A DNA stretch of 36,300 nucleotides from Clostridia bacterium. Its GTDB lineage: Bacteria; Bacillota; Clostridia; Oscillospirales; CAG-382. Positions 7,962-15,073 of this stretch are shown piece after piece. The DNA lies in the NCBI GenBank assembly GCA_017521025.1, contig JAFXEB010000019.1, positions 1-36,300 on the forward strand, read 5' to 3'. Under the pieces are notes generated by a model that worked only from the letters and a program-made list of their open reading frames with translations, was not told the origin of the DNA and ran no database searches. The translations under genes were made by a program, and so were the position numbers. How positions within the stretch are numbered: the first letter of the stretch is position 1; each line of letters starts with the position of its first letter.

Positions 7962-9047
7962 ATGAAAATATTACGTATTATTTTTTGTATATTATCCGTT
8001 ATCCTCGTAGCGGCTATGGTAGTCGCTTGCGTGGCTATAGCCAAGGACGGGGACAGCAGTACAGAGGATAGCTCCTCTTTCCCCACAGAGTCCTCGGCGT
8101 ATTCTGAGGAGGCGGCTTCCTCCGAGGAGGAGAGCAGTCAGATATACAGCTCCGAGAGCGCAGAGAGCACTGAGAGCTCTGAGGAGAGCGTAGAGAGCTC
8201 TGAAAGCTCTGAGAGCTCGGAGGAAAGTGTGGAGAGCGTGGACAGCTCGGAGGAGGCTCTGGAGAGCATCCCCGACAGCTCTGCGCCCGAGAGCTCCGCA
8301 CCTACGGGCAACACAGACCCCATAACCACTGCACCGAGCGGCGTTTCTGCCAGCGAGGGAGATGTGTTCTTTAACGATTCTGTATTCGTAGGTCATTCGG
8401 TAATGGTGCACTTCTCCAACAGGGTCAACGGCTGGCGCACCTCTGTTGCTCCCGACTTTTTGGGTAATGCGCTGTTTTGCTGCAGCAGCAGCTTCAGCTT
8501 TTACAATAACGAAAACCAGACCCCTGACGAGAGCGACAACGTACTGCCCAAGTACCGTGGTCAGCCCTATAATATTGAGGACCTGCCCTCTGCTACGGGT
8601 GCAAAGCGCATCTTTTTGGGGCTGATGGGGCTTAACGACCTTGCCATGGTGGGCACGGCCGACACCTGCGGCAGGGTGGTTGCCGACGAGGCGATACGCT
8701 GTATAGAAAAGGTCAAGGAGAAGAACCCCGACGTGGAGATCGTTGTACTCGCATCCACCTACCTTACCAGAGACGTTTCCTACAAGCGCCTTAATAACAG
8801 GAATATGAGCCTGCTTAACTCCTATGTCCTTGACTACTGCAACCTTAACGGCATCGACTTTATCGACGTGGCTACCCCTCTCTGTGACGGTGACGGCTAT
8901 CTTGCGTCGGTATACTCCAGCGACAACTACTGCCACCTTGTGAAGCAGGCGTACTACATCTGGATAGATGAGCTGAGAGAGTACGCAGCCGCAAAGCAGG
9001 CAGGCACCTGGGAAAACCCCAAGGCTATACCCCTTTTCAATAAATAA
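7962..9047 (+). CDS. Membrane-anchored SGNH/GDSL-type hydrolase with Ser/Glu stalk
   Basis: The 361-residue protein has an N-terminal hydrophobic segment (1-27), with VVAC at 20-23 as a possible lipobox. A low-complexity Ser/Glu stalk (about 32-112) is followed by an SGNH-type domain (about 125-350). Block I reads FVGHSVM, with Ser146 as nucleophile; the usual GDS is GHS here. Block III is GLND (223-226), and the final block is DNYCH with Asp321 and His325. Related enzymes deacetylate or transfer acyl groups on surface glycans. It is the first gene of an operon with a DUF4358 lipoprotein (42-base gap) and a degenerate M23 protein. DUF4358 and SGNH genes commonly accompany MBOAT acyltransferases, but none is present here. 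The substrate is unknown. Confidence 0.7.
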   Translation: MKILRIIFCILSVILVAAMVVACVAIAKDGDSSTEDSSSFPTESSAYSEEAASSEEESSQIYSSESAESTESSEESVESSESSESSEESVESVDSSEEALESIPDSSAPESSAPTGNTDPITTAPSGVSASEGDVFFNDSVFVGHSVMVHFSNRVNGWRTSVAPDFLGNALFCCSSSFSFYNNENQTPDESDNVLPKYRGQPYNIEDLPSATGAKRIFLGLMGLNDLAMVGTADTCGRVVADEAIRCIEKVKEKNPDVEIVVLASTYLTRDVSYKRLNNRNMSLLNSYVLDYCNLNGIDFIDVATPLCDGDGYLASVYSSDNYCHLVKQAYYIWIDELREYAAAKQAGTWENPKAIPLFNK

Positions 9048-9089
9048 AACAAATAAAAGTCAACTATTAAAGAAAGGTATTTTTGTATT

Positions 9090-9647
9090 ATGAAAAAGAT
9101 TTTTGCTATCCTTCTTGCAGTCCTTATGGCACTTACCGCACTTACCGCTTGCGGCGGCAGTGACGCTGAGAGCAGCTCCTCTGCATCTGAGGCTGTTTCC
9201 GAGACCGAGTCTGTTTCCGACGCCGGGTCCGTATCCGACGCTGAGTCTACCCCTGTAGCTACAGACCTTAACGGTGCCAAGGCGGCTATTACCGCCCTGC
9301 TTTCCACCACCGACGTTTCTGAGATGCCTGCCAACGCTATCTATGACGACACGGGCATCAACCCCGAGGACTTTGAGATAGGCTACTGGATCTGCGAGAG
9401 CACAGGTATGTCTGTTGAGACCGTTGCGGTTTACAAGGCAAAGGACGAGGAGAAGGGCGCAGCAATACGCACCCTGCTTCAGAACAAGCTTACCAGCCTG
9501 CAGAGCCAGCACAAGGACTATCCCCCTGTAGAGAACTACAATATGACCCTTGCCGCTAAGATCGGCGGTAACGGTGTGTACGCATATATGGTTATATCCC
9601 CCAACGTTGACGCTGTTGTTGCCGCTATAAACGGCGTGATTTCTTAA
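9090..9647 (+). CDS. DUF4358-family lipoprotein
   Basis: The 185-residue lipoprotein has a clear type II signal with lipobox LTAC (Cys21). A Ser/Glu/Asp-rich linker (about 24-57) leads to a compact alpha/beta domain (about 60-185, YDDTGINPEDFEIGYWICE...VAVYKAKDEEKGAAIRTLL...YAYMVISPNVDAVVAAI). This matches the DUF4358 pattern. It would sit on the outer face of the membrane. AAAGG lies upstream of the ATG. Its neighbours are an SGNH hydrolase before and a degenerate M23 protein 24 bases after, so all three are probably made together. DUF4358 has no established activity. The family is often next to surface acylation genes, which suggests, but does not prove, a helper role in modifying wall polymers. 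Confidence 0.65.
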   Translation: MKKIFAILLAVLMALTALTACGGSDAESSSSASEAVSETESVSDAGSVSDAESTPVATDLNGAKAAITALLSTTDVSEMPANAIYDDTGINPEDFEIGYWICESTGMSVETVAVYKAKDEEKGAAIRTLLQNKLTSLQSQHKDYPPVENYNMTLAAKIGGNGVYAYMVISPNVDAVVAAINGVIS

Positions 9648-9671
9648 CAGCAACAGAGGCGGTTTTTTAAA

Positions 9672-11294
9672 GTGGAAAAGAAAAGCAAAAGAAGTGCGTG
9701 GCTGTGGATAATACTCTGCCTGCCTATGGTGTTTATGGTGTATTACTTTATCACCCTCTCGGGCGGTGACATAGACACGGATAAGGTCTCGGCAGTAGAG
9801 CTTACCCTGCCCGATGGCGACGTTCTCTCTCTCACAGACAGGGCGGATATTGAGTTTTACGTTGATCTGTATCTTGAGGCGGACCCCCTTGCCGCACCCT
9901 TGCGTGAGGTTGACGGTGCAAACGCAGTTGAGGTATACATAAGGCGTACCGACGGCAACGTGATATTCACCCTTTACCCCGAGGTAAACACCAACGGCTG
10001 TTTTTTCAAAAACTCTGACGGCAAGTATTATGCACTGCTGTCTGCCCACGCAAAGAGCCTGTTGCAGAGGACTGAGTGTGCCTTCGTTTATGACGAGGGC
10101 GGCTACGCTTTGCCTGAGCTGATGTTTGTTACGGGCGGCGGCAACCAGCCCATAAAGCCTACGGATTACACTTGGCAGTACAAGGATATTGCAGGAAACA
10201 CGGTGGATTACACCGCCGCAGAAAAGGCTACTGATACCCAGTTTTTCAGCTATTACTCCAATATCGGCTGTACCTTCCGCTTCTCTGCAGAGCCTGACAG
10301 CTACACTGTGGCTTTCTACGAGGAGGACGGAAACGCTTTGTCGGTTACTGACCCCTCGGGTCTTATCTTCACCTCCGACACCAAGATAAAGGCTAAGATA
10401 GAGGCGACATGGGCATCCAAGGGTAAGGCACTTGGAGGCAGTGCAAGCTATGAGTTTGATCTGTTTTACGATATTTTGCCCAAGCTTACTCAGTCTGCCA
10501 GCAGCGCAGAGATAGGCGATGTTATCTACGTTACCTTCCGCCACCTGAGTGAGTCTGAAAGCATCAGTCTGGACACCCAGCTTGTTACGTCCCCGCTCAA
10601 GGTGCTGTATAAGGAGGACTACGCTTATGTAATGCTTCCTGTCAGCGCAAAGAATACCGCAGGCGACTATACCCTTAAGTTCACTGTGGGCGATATAAGC
10701 GAGACCTTCACCCTGAGCGTTACCACGCCCGAGGGTAACCTGTGCAGGGCAAGGATGGATACCGAACTGTATACCAAGTATCTGTCACCCGACTCTATTG
10801 CAAGATACGATAACCTGATGCAGGTATGGTGCGCTATGGAGGGCGTTGATATGATAGAGGCAGGCGCCGCCTTTGGCAAGCCTGTGGATACCGCCGCCCT
10901 TTACGGCTACGGCAGTTATATGTCTGTCAATGACGTGCCCCCCTATTTCTACCTTGAAAGCAATGACTACAGCCTGACCAAGGGCGCAAGCATAAAGTCT
11001 GCCCAGCGTGGCACCATAATCTACGTAGGTGAGGACGAGCTGATGGGCAATATGGTGGTTGTAGACCACGGCTTTGGCGTTTTGTCTCACTACTATAACG
11101 TGGGCAAGGTAAGCGAGGGCAAGATCGTTGGCACAACGGTGCAGAAGGGCGAGATAATCGGCACTGCCGACGTCAGCGGTATGACCTACAAGAACGGCGA
11201 ACAGGCTGAGCCTATGCTCCGCTTCGGCATCTCCGTAAACGGCGTTTTCGTAAACCCGGAGGTTTTTTTCAAGGACGGCGTTGATATAGGCTGA
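9672..11294 (+). CDS. Membrane-anchored M23/LytM-fold protein lacking metal ligands
   Basis: The 540-residue protein starts at GTG, with GAGGCGG about ten bases upstream. One membrane segment (about 9-29) is followed by a large extracellular beta-rich region (about 35-420) and an M23/LytM-like domain (about 430-532). The fold pattern is clear: TKGASIKSAQRGTIIYVG, NMVVVDHGFGVLSHYYNVG, VQKGEIIGTAD, LRFGISVNG..VNPEVFF. The metal ligands are gone. The HxxxD position reads T436-KGA-S440, and the HxH position reads M515-L516-R517. His466 and His473 remain. It is therefore predicted to be a non-catalytic LytM domain, like EnvC-type activators or SpoIIQ-type scaffolds. It is the last gene of the operon and is closed by the terminator at 11334-11378. 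Confidence 0.7.
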   Translation: MEKKSKRSAWLWIILCLPMVFMVYYFITLSGGDIDTDKVSAVELTLPDGDVLSLTDRADIEFYVDLYLEADPLAAPLREVDGANAVEVYIRRTDGNVIFTLYPEVNTNGCFFKNSDGKYYALLSAHAKSLLQRTECAFVYDEGGYALPELMFVTGGGNQPIKPTDYTWQYKDIAGNTVDYTAAEKATDTQFFSYYSNIGCTFRFSAEPDSYTVAFYEEDGNALSVTDPSGLIFTSDTKIKAKIEATWASKGKALGGSASYEFDLFYDILPKLTQSASSAEIGDVIYVTFRHLSESESISLDTQLVTSPLKVLYKEDYAYVMLPVSAKNTAGDYTLKFTVGDISETFTLSVTTPEGNLCRARMDTELYTKYLSPDSIARYDNLMQVWCAMEGVDMIEAGAAFGKPVDTAALYGYGSYMSVNDVPPYFYLESNDYSLTKGASIKSAQRGTIIYVGEDELMGNMVVVDHGFGVLSHYYNVGKVSEGKIVGTTVQKGEIIGTADVSGMTYKNGEQAEPMLRFGISVNGVFVNPEVFFKDGVDIG

Positions 11295-11333
11295 GCCGCT
11301 TGAAGCGAGCTCGGTCGCAGAAATAAAAACAGC

Positions 11334-11378
11334 GAGGCTGTAAGGAAACAACAACTTCCTTACAGCCTCTCTTTTTGT
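11334..11378. terminator. Bidirectional intrinsic terminator
   Basis: Perfect 14-bp arms (11334-11347 and 11356-11369) with an eight-base loop. CTTTTTG follows on the plus strand, and TTTTTA follows on the minus strand. It separates the M23-like gene from convergent nrdR. Confidence 0.85.
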
Positions 11379-11382
11379 TATT

Positions 11383-11841
11383 TTACTTCTTTTCGGCGAG
11401 GAGCTTATTCAACTCCTCCATAAACGCATCCAGATCCTTGAACTGCCTGTAAACAGAGGCAAAGCGTACATACGCAACCTCATCTATATCCTTAAGGCGG
11501 CGCATAACCATCTCACCTATATAGGAGGTAGGTATCTCGTTATGAAGAGAGTTTTGCAGTGTGCGCTCTATGTCGTTAACGATGCTCTCCATCACGTCCT
11601 TGGAGACCTTGCGCTTATCGCAGGCACGGATGATGCTGGAAAGCAGCTTGTTTCTGTCGTATGCCTCTCTGGAATTGTCCTTCTTCACCACTATCATAGG
11701 TACATCCTCAATGATCTCGTAGGTGGTAAAGCGATGCTGACAGTGTAGGCACTCTCTGCGACGGCGGATAGAGGTATCCTCGGCAGTGGGACGGGAGTCA
11801 ACAACCTTGCTCTCGGGGTGGGCACAAGCGGGACATTTCAT
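11383..11841 (-). CDS. nrdR: Transcriptional repressor NrdR
   Basis: The 152-residue protein has the full NrdR layout. A zinc ribbon carries Cys3-Cys6 and Cys31-Cys34, with the RRRREC and FTTYE motifs, followed by an ATP-cone domain (about 49-139). NrdR senses ATP/dATP and represses ribonucleotide reductase genes by binding NrdR boxes. No ribonucleotide reductase gene is in the window, so its targets lie elsewhere. GAGGTG eight bases before the ATG supports the start. It has its own promoter at 11899-11927 and ends beside a bidirectional terminator, so it appears monocistronic. Length and motifs are normal. Confidence 0.95.
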   Translation of the reverse strand: MKCPACAHPESKVVDSRPTAEDTSIRRRRECLHCQHRFTTYEIIEDVPMIVVKKDNSREAYDRNKLLSSIIRACDKRKVSKDVMESIVNDIERTLQNSLHNEIPTSYIGEMVMRRLKDIDEVAYVRFASVYRQFKDLDAFMEELNKLLAEKK

Positions 11842-11882
11842 ATCACATACACCTCATTCTTCTAAGTACTTACCCTGCAGGG

Positions 11883-11895
11883 CTTGTATAACAAG
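11883..11895. promoter_or_regulatory. Inverted repeat at the nrdR transcription start
   Basis: CTTGT and ACAAG arms around a three-base centre cover the predicted nrdR start (about 11892). The neighbouring CCCTGCAGGG (11873-11882) is another perfect palindrome. Either could be an operator or an mRNA 5' hairpin. Confidence 0.35.
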
Positions 11896-11898
11896 TAT

Positions 11899-11927
11899 AT
11901 TATACCACAAAATATATGCTTTGTAAA
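11899..11927 (-). promoter_or_regulatory. Sigma-A promoter of nrdR
   Basis: On the minus strand TTTACA (11927-11922), a 17-base spacer and TATAAT (11904-11899). Confidence 0.75.
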
Positions 11928-11971
11928 GAAATTATTTAATATTTATGCAAAACATTAAGGGTCGGCTACAG

Positions 11972-13891
11972 CTATCGCCTGCCCTTGCCGCCCTTTTTGC
12001 CGTAAGCGGCACCCTTGCGGATATCGCCCCTTGCTCCCTTTGCGCCCTTTGCGCTCTTTTCGCTCTTGTAGGCAGGGGCGGCTTTCTTTGCCGCAGGCTT
12101 TTCGATCCGCTTGCCCCCGTGGGGCAGAAGCACGCCTATCAGGTCGGTGCGGTGCGCCATCTCAAGCGCCTTCCGAACAAGGGGTGCGTTTTCAGGCTTA
12201 TAGGACTGGAGCAGTGCTCTTTGCAGCCGCTTTTCCTCATAGCTTTTGGGGACGTAGACCTTCTCCATGGTGAAGGGGTCAAGTCCCGTATGGAACATAC
12301 AGGTAGATGCGGTGCCGGGGGTGGGATAAAAATCCTGCACCTGCTCAGGGTTGAGCTTATTCTCCTTCAGATACAAGGCAAGCTCTATGGCGTCCTCAAC
12401 CCTGCTGCCGGGATGGGAGGACATAAGATAAGGCACAAGATACTGCTCCTTACCCATAGACTTTGTAAGCTCATAAAATCGCTTTTGAAACCGCTTATAC
12501 ACCTCGAAGGAGGGCTTACCCATATATTTCAGCACGTTATCCGAGCAATGCTCGGGCGCAACCTTAAGCTGACCGCTTACGTGGTTTGCCACAAGACGCT
12601 TGAAAAACTTCTCGTTTTTGTCGCAAAGCAGGTAATCAAAGCGTATGCCACTGCGGATAAAGACACGCTTTACACGGGGTATCTTCTCAAGCTTTTCAAG
12701 CAGTGCTACGTACTCGCTGTGGTCGGCGTTCACATTCTTGCAAGGCTTGGGGAACAGACAACGCCTGCCCACGCACACGCCCCCCTCCTTCTGCTTAGCA
12801 CAGGCAGGGTGACGGAAGTTAGCGGTAGGGCCGCCCACGTCATGGATATAGCCCTTAAAATCGGGCATGGCGGCGATAAGCTCTGCCTCCTCAAGCACGC
12901 TCTTTTCACTGCGGGAGCAGACACTGCGCCCCTGCACGTAGGTCAATGCGCAAAAATTACAGCCGCCAAAGCAGCCACGGCTGTGGGTAATGGAAAACCT
13001 GACCTCTGCTATAGCAGGCACTCCGCCTGCCGCCTCATAGGATGGGTGGTAGGTGCGCATATAGGGGAGCGAATACACCTCGTCAAGCTCCTTACGGGTG
13101 AGCGGCGGCATAGGTGGGTTCTGCACTATCTTAAAGTCGCCGTATTCCTCGCAGACCGCCTTGCCGCTTATGGCGTCCATATTATCGTACTGCACCTTAA
13201 AAGCCTTTGCATAGGCCGTTTTGTCGCTCTTAAGGGTATCGTAGTCATAGGTGTCCACAAAATCGTAATGAGGGCTCTCCTCCTTGGGGCACCTGTACAC
13301 CGTGCCACGTATATCCTTGAGCTTGTGGACGGGCACGCCCTTGTCCAGCAGGAAGGCTATACGGCGCATAATGTTCTCACCCATACCGTAGGCAAGCAGG
13401 TCAGCGGTGCTATCCACAAGTATACTGCGGCGCACCTTGTCAGTCCAGTAATCGTAATGGGCAAAACGGCGGGTAGATGCCTCGATACCGCCGATAACTA
13501 TGGGCACGTCGCCGTACGCCTCACGGATGCGGTTGCAGTATACGATTATCGCCCTGTCGGGTCGCTTACCTGCCACTCCGCCGGGGGAATAGTAATCGTC
13601 GCCCCTGCGCTTTTTAGCGGCAGTGTAGTGGGCAACCATGCTGTCTATATTGCCGCTGTTTACAAGAAAGCCAAGACGCGGCTTGCCAAAGCGGCGAAAA
13701 TCTCTGTCGCTTTTCCAGTCTGGCTGAGAAAGGATAGCTATACGAAAGCCCTCCGCCTCCAACACACGGGATATTATAGCGGTGCCGAAGGACGGGTGAT
13801 CAACGTAGGCGTCGCCCGTAACGAGAACAAAATCCGGTCTTTCCCAACCAAGTGCGGTCATCTCCTCTGCGCTTATGGGCAAAAACGGCAT
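11972..13891 (-). CDS. ygiQ: YgiQ-family (UPF0313) radical SAM protein
   Basis: The 639-residue protein starts at MPFLPISAEEM, where AGGAGG lies just upstream of the ATG at 13891; the longer open frame has no ribosome site. The N-terminal part (about 1-270) has the family signatures PDFVLVTGDAYVDHPSFG, LSQPDW, GNIDSMV and VIGGIEASTRRFAHYDYW. The radical SAM core follows, with its 4Fe-4S motif CFGGCNFC (Cys307, Cys311, Cys314). C-terminal family sequences (QVQDFYPTPGT) and a Lys/Gly-rich tail complete it. The family is widespread in anaerobes, and the reaction is not established. Its promoter is at 13926-13954, and it appears to be a single-gene unit between nrdR and the Cys-rich gene. Confidence 0.9.
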   Translation of the reverse strand: MPFLPISAEEMTALGWERPDFVLVTGDAYVDHPSFGTAIISRVLEAEGFRIAILSQPDWKSDRDFRRFGKPRLGFLVNSGNIDSMVAHYTAAKKRRGDDYYSPGGVAGKRPDRAIIVYCNRIREAYGDVPIVIGGIEASTRRFAHYDYWTDKVRRSILVDSTADLLAYGMGENIMRRIAFLLDKGVPVHKLKDIRGTVYRCPKEESPHYDFVDTYDYDTLKSDKTAYAKAFKVQYDNMDAISGKAVCEEYGDFKIVQNPPMPPLTRKELDEVYSLPYMRTYHPSYEAAGGVPAIAEVRFSITHSRGCFGGCNFCALTYVQGRSVCSRSEKSVLEEAELIAAMPDFKGYIHDVGGPTANFRHPACAKQKEGGVCVGRRCLFPKPCKNVNADHSEYVALLEKLEKIPRVKRVFIRSGIRFDYLLCDKNEKFFKRLVANHVSGQLKVAPEHCSDNVLKYMGKPSFEVYKRFQKRFYELTKSMGKEQYLVPYLMSSHPGSRVEDAIELALYLKENKLNPEQVQDFYPTPGTASTCMFHTGLDPFTMEKVYVPKSYEEKRLQRALLQSYKPENAPLVRKALEMAHRTDLIGVLLPHGGKRIEKPAAKKAAPAYKSEKSAKGAKGARGDIRKGAAYGKKGGKGRR

Positions 13892-13925
13892 ATACACCCC
13901 TCCTCTTTTGTGGATTAACAAAAGC

Positions 13926-13954
13926 ATTATACCATATACGGCAGAAAAGCGCAA
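13926..13954 (-). promoter_or_regulatory. Sigma-A promoter of the YgiQ-family gene
   Basis: On the minus strand TTGCGC (13954-13949), a 17-base spacer and TATAAT (13931-13926) with an extended TGG before the -10. Confidence 0.7.
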
Positions 13955-14003
13955 GTACCTTATTGTGTCTTGCTCAGTCTCTGCTTTTTTTGACAAAGGC
14001 TGT

Positions 14004-14032
14004 CACCACTGCCATCCGCCTTGCATACTATA
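14004..14032 (+). promoter_or_regulatory. Sigma-K/sigma-E-like sporulation promoter
   Basis: CACC at 14004-14007, a 16-base spacer and CATACTATA at 14024-14032. The latter fits the CATANNNTA -10 of sigma-K, and CACC fits its short AC-containing -35. No good sigma-A pair is present: the TTGACA at 13990-13995 has no -10 at the right distance. Confidence 0.55.
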
Positions 14033-14092
14033 GTAGAGAACGGCAGGGCGCTTTGCCCCGCCTGTCTACGATTATTCAGGAGGATATAATAT

Positions 14093-14962
14093 ATGGGCGA
14101 AAGAATGAACTACCAGTCTCAGAACTGCGGCAAGACCTCCGACAACGTTTGCTGTATCACCGCAAATAAGATCTTTGATTCTGCCAAGGACAAGGATTGT
14201 CTGGAGGATATAAGGGTATACCTTTGCGAGTGCGCACAGGAGGTAATCGACCATGCTACGGCAGTGCGCTGCAAGGGCGCCGAGGTCATCACCACCGATA
14301 TCACCATCGACCCCGTTCCATTTAACAAGGGCTTCTATCAGGTACTTATAAGGTACTATCTCTGCATCAAGGTAGAGGTCTGCGTTTGCGGTAAATCCTA
14401 CGAGGTGAAGGGGCTTGCAGTATATGACAAGAAGGTAATACTTTACGGCAGTGAAAAGAACGTAAGTATCTTTACCTCCGACCCCGAAAACAACGGCTTT
14501 TGCAAGCTGCCCCCCGAGCTTAAGTGCGACAGCGAGCCTACTCTCCCCACCGTTGTGGTGGAGGTTGCCACTCCCATCTGTCTTGACGTAAAGCTTGTGG
14601 AGAGATGTAAGTGCTTTGGCAACTGTTGCTGCAATATCGACAGCCTGCCCGACAGCATCAAGGGCAAGTTTGACGGCTGTCTTGTGGACGGCATGGGCGT
14701 TAATGAGCTGTTTGTCTCCGTGGGCATCTTCTCCGTTATCCGTATGGAGCGTCCCGTACAGCTTGTACTGCCTGCCTCCCGTTTCTGCCTGCCCGAAAAG
14801 GACAGCACTCCTGCCATCAGCTCCTCTGACCCCTGCAACGTTTTCGGCAGAATGCACTTCCCTATGGATGAGTTTTTCCCCTACGCTGAAGGCGGCGACT
14901 GCTGCGGCGGCAACGGTGGCGGCAACGGTGGAAACGGCGGCAGAGGCGGCTGCTGCAAGTAA
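14093..14962 (+). CDS. Cysteine-rich protein with Gly-rich tail, putative spore coat protein
   Basis: The 289-residue protein has 25 cysteines and no signal peptide. It opens with a Cys-rich segment (NCGKTSDNVCC), then a conserved-looking stretch (DSAKDKDCLEDIRVYLCECAQ, about 28-48). An extended beta-rich region follows (VITTDITIDPVPFNKGFYQVLIRYYLCIKVEVCVCG, about 62-97), then a Cys cluster at about 182-190 (CKCFGNCCC). The C-terminus is Gly/Asn-rich with CC pairs. AGGAGG precedes the ATG. A sigma-K-like promoter upstream, many cysteines for disulphide cross-linking and a Gly-rich tail together suggest a late mother-cell product that enters the spore coat. I recognise the type from clostridial genomes but cannot name a characterised family. 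The coat role is inferred. Confidence 0.55.
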   Translation: MGERMNYQSQNCGKTSDNVCCITANKIFDSAKDKDCLEDIRVYLCECAQEVIDHATAVRCKGAEVITTDITIDPVPFNKGFYQVLIRYYLCIKVEVCVCGKSYEVKGLAVYDKKVILYGSEKNVSIFTSDPENNGFCKLPPELKCDSEPTLPTVVVEVATPICLDVKLVERCKCFGNCCCNIDSLPDSIKGKFDGCLVDGMGVNELFVSVGIFSVIRMERPVQLVLPASRFCLPEKDSTPAISSSDPCNVFGRMHFPMDEFFPYAEGGDCCGGNGGGNGGNGGRGGCCK

Positions 14963-15012
14963 AGCCCACACTGCAAGAGAAATGCCCCGATTTGCGCTGT
15001 AAAAAAGCAAAT

Positions 15013-15041
15013 ATCCCCCACGGCTTTATGCCGTGGGGGAT
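15013..15041. terminator. Intrinsic terminator hairpin between convergent genes
   Basis: Perfect 12-bp arms (15013-15024 and 15030-15041) with a five-base loop. On the minus strand it is followed by ATTTGC and six T (down to about 15001), but it lies downstream of the large amidase gene on that strand and so ends it well. On the plus strand the tail is weak. Confidence 0.75.
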
Positions 15042-15073
15042 AACTGTTTATGCCTTGTCAGAGGCCAAAGTGA

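Noticed and set aside
13990..13995. TTGACA as the -35 of the Cys-rich gene
   Set aside because: No -10-like hexamer lies 16-18 bases downstream; the CATACTATA is much too far away.
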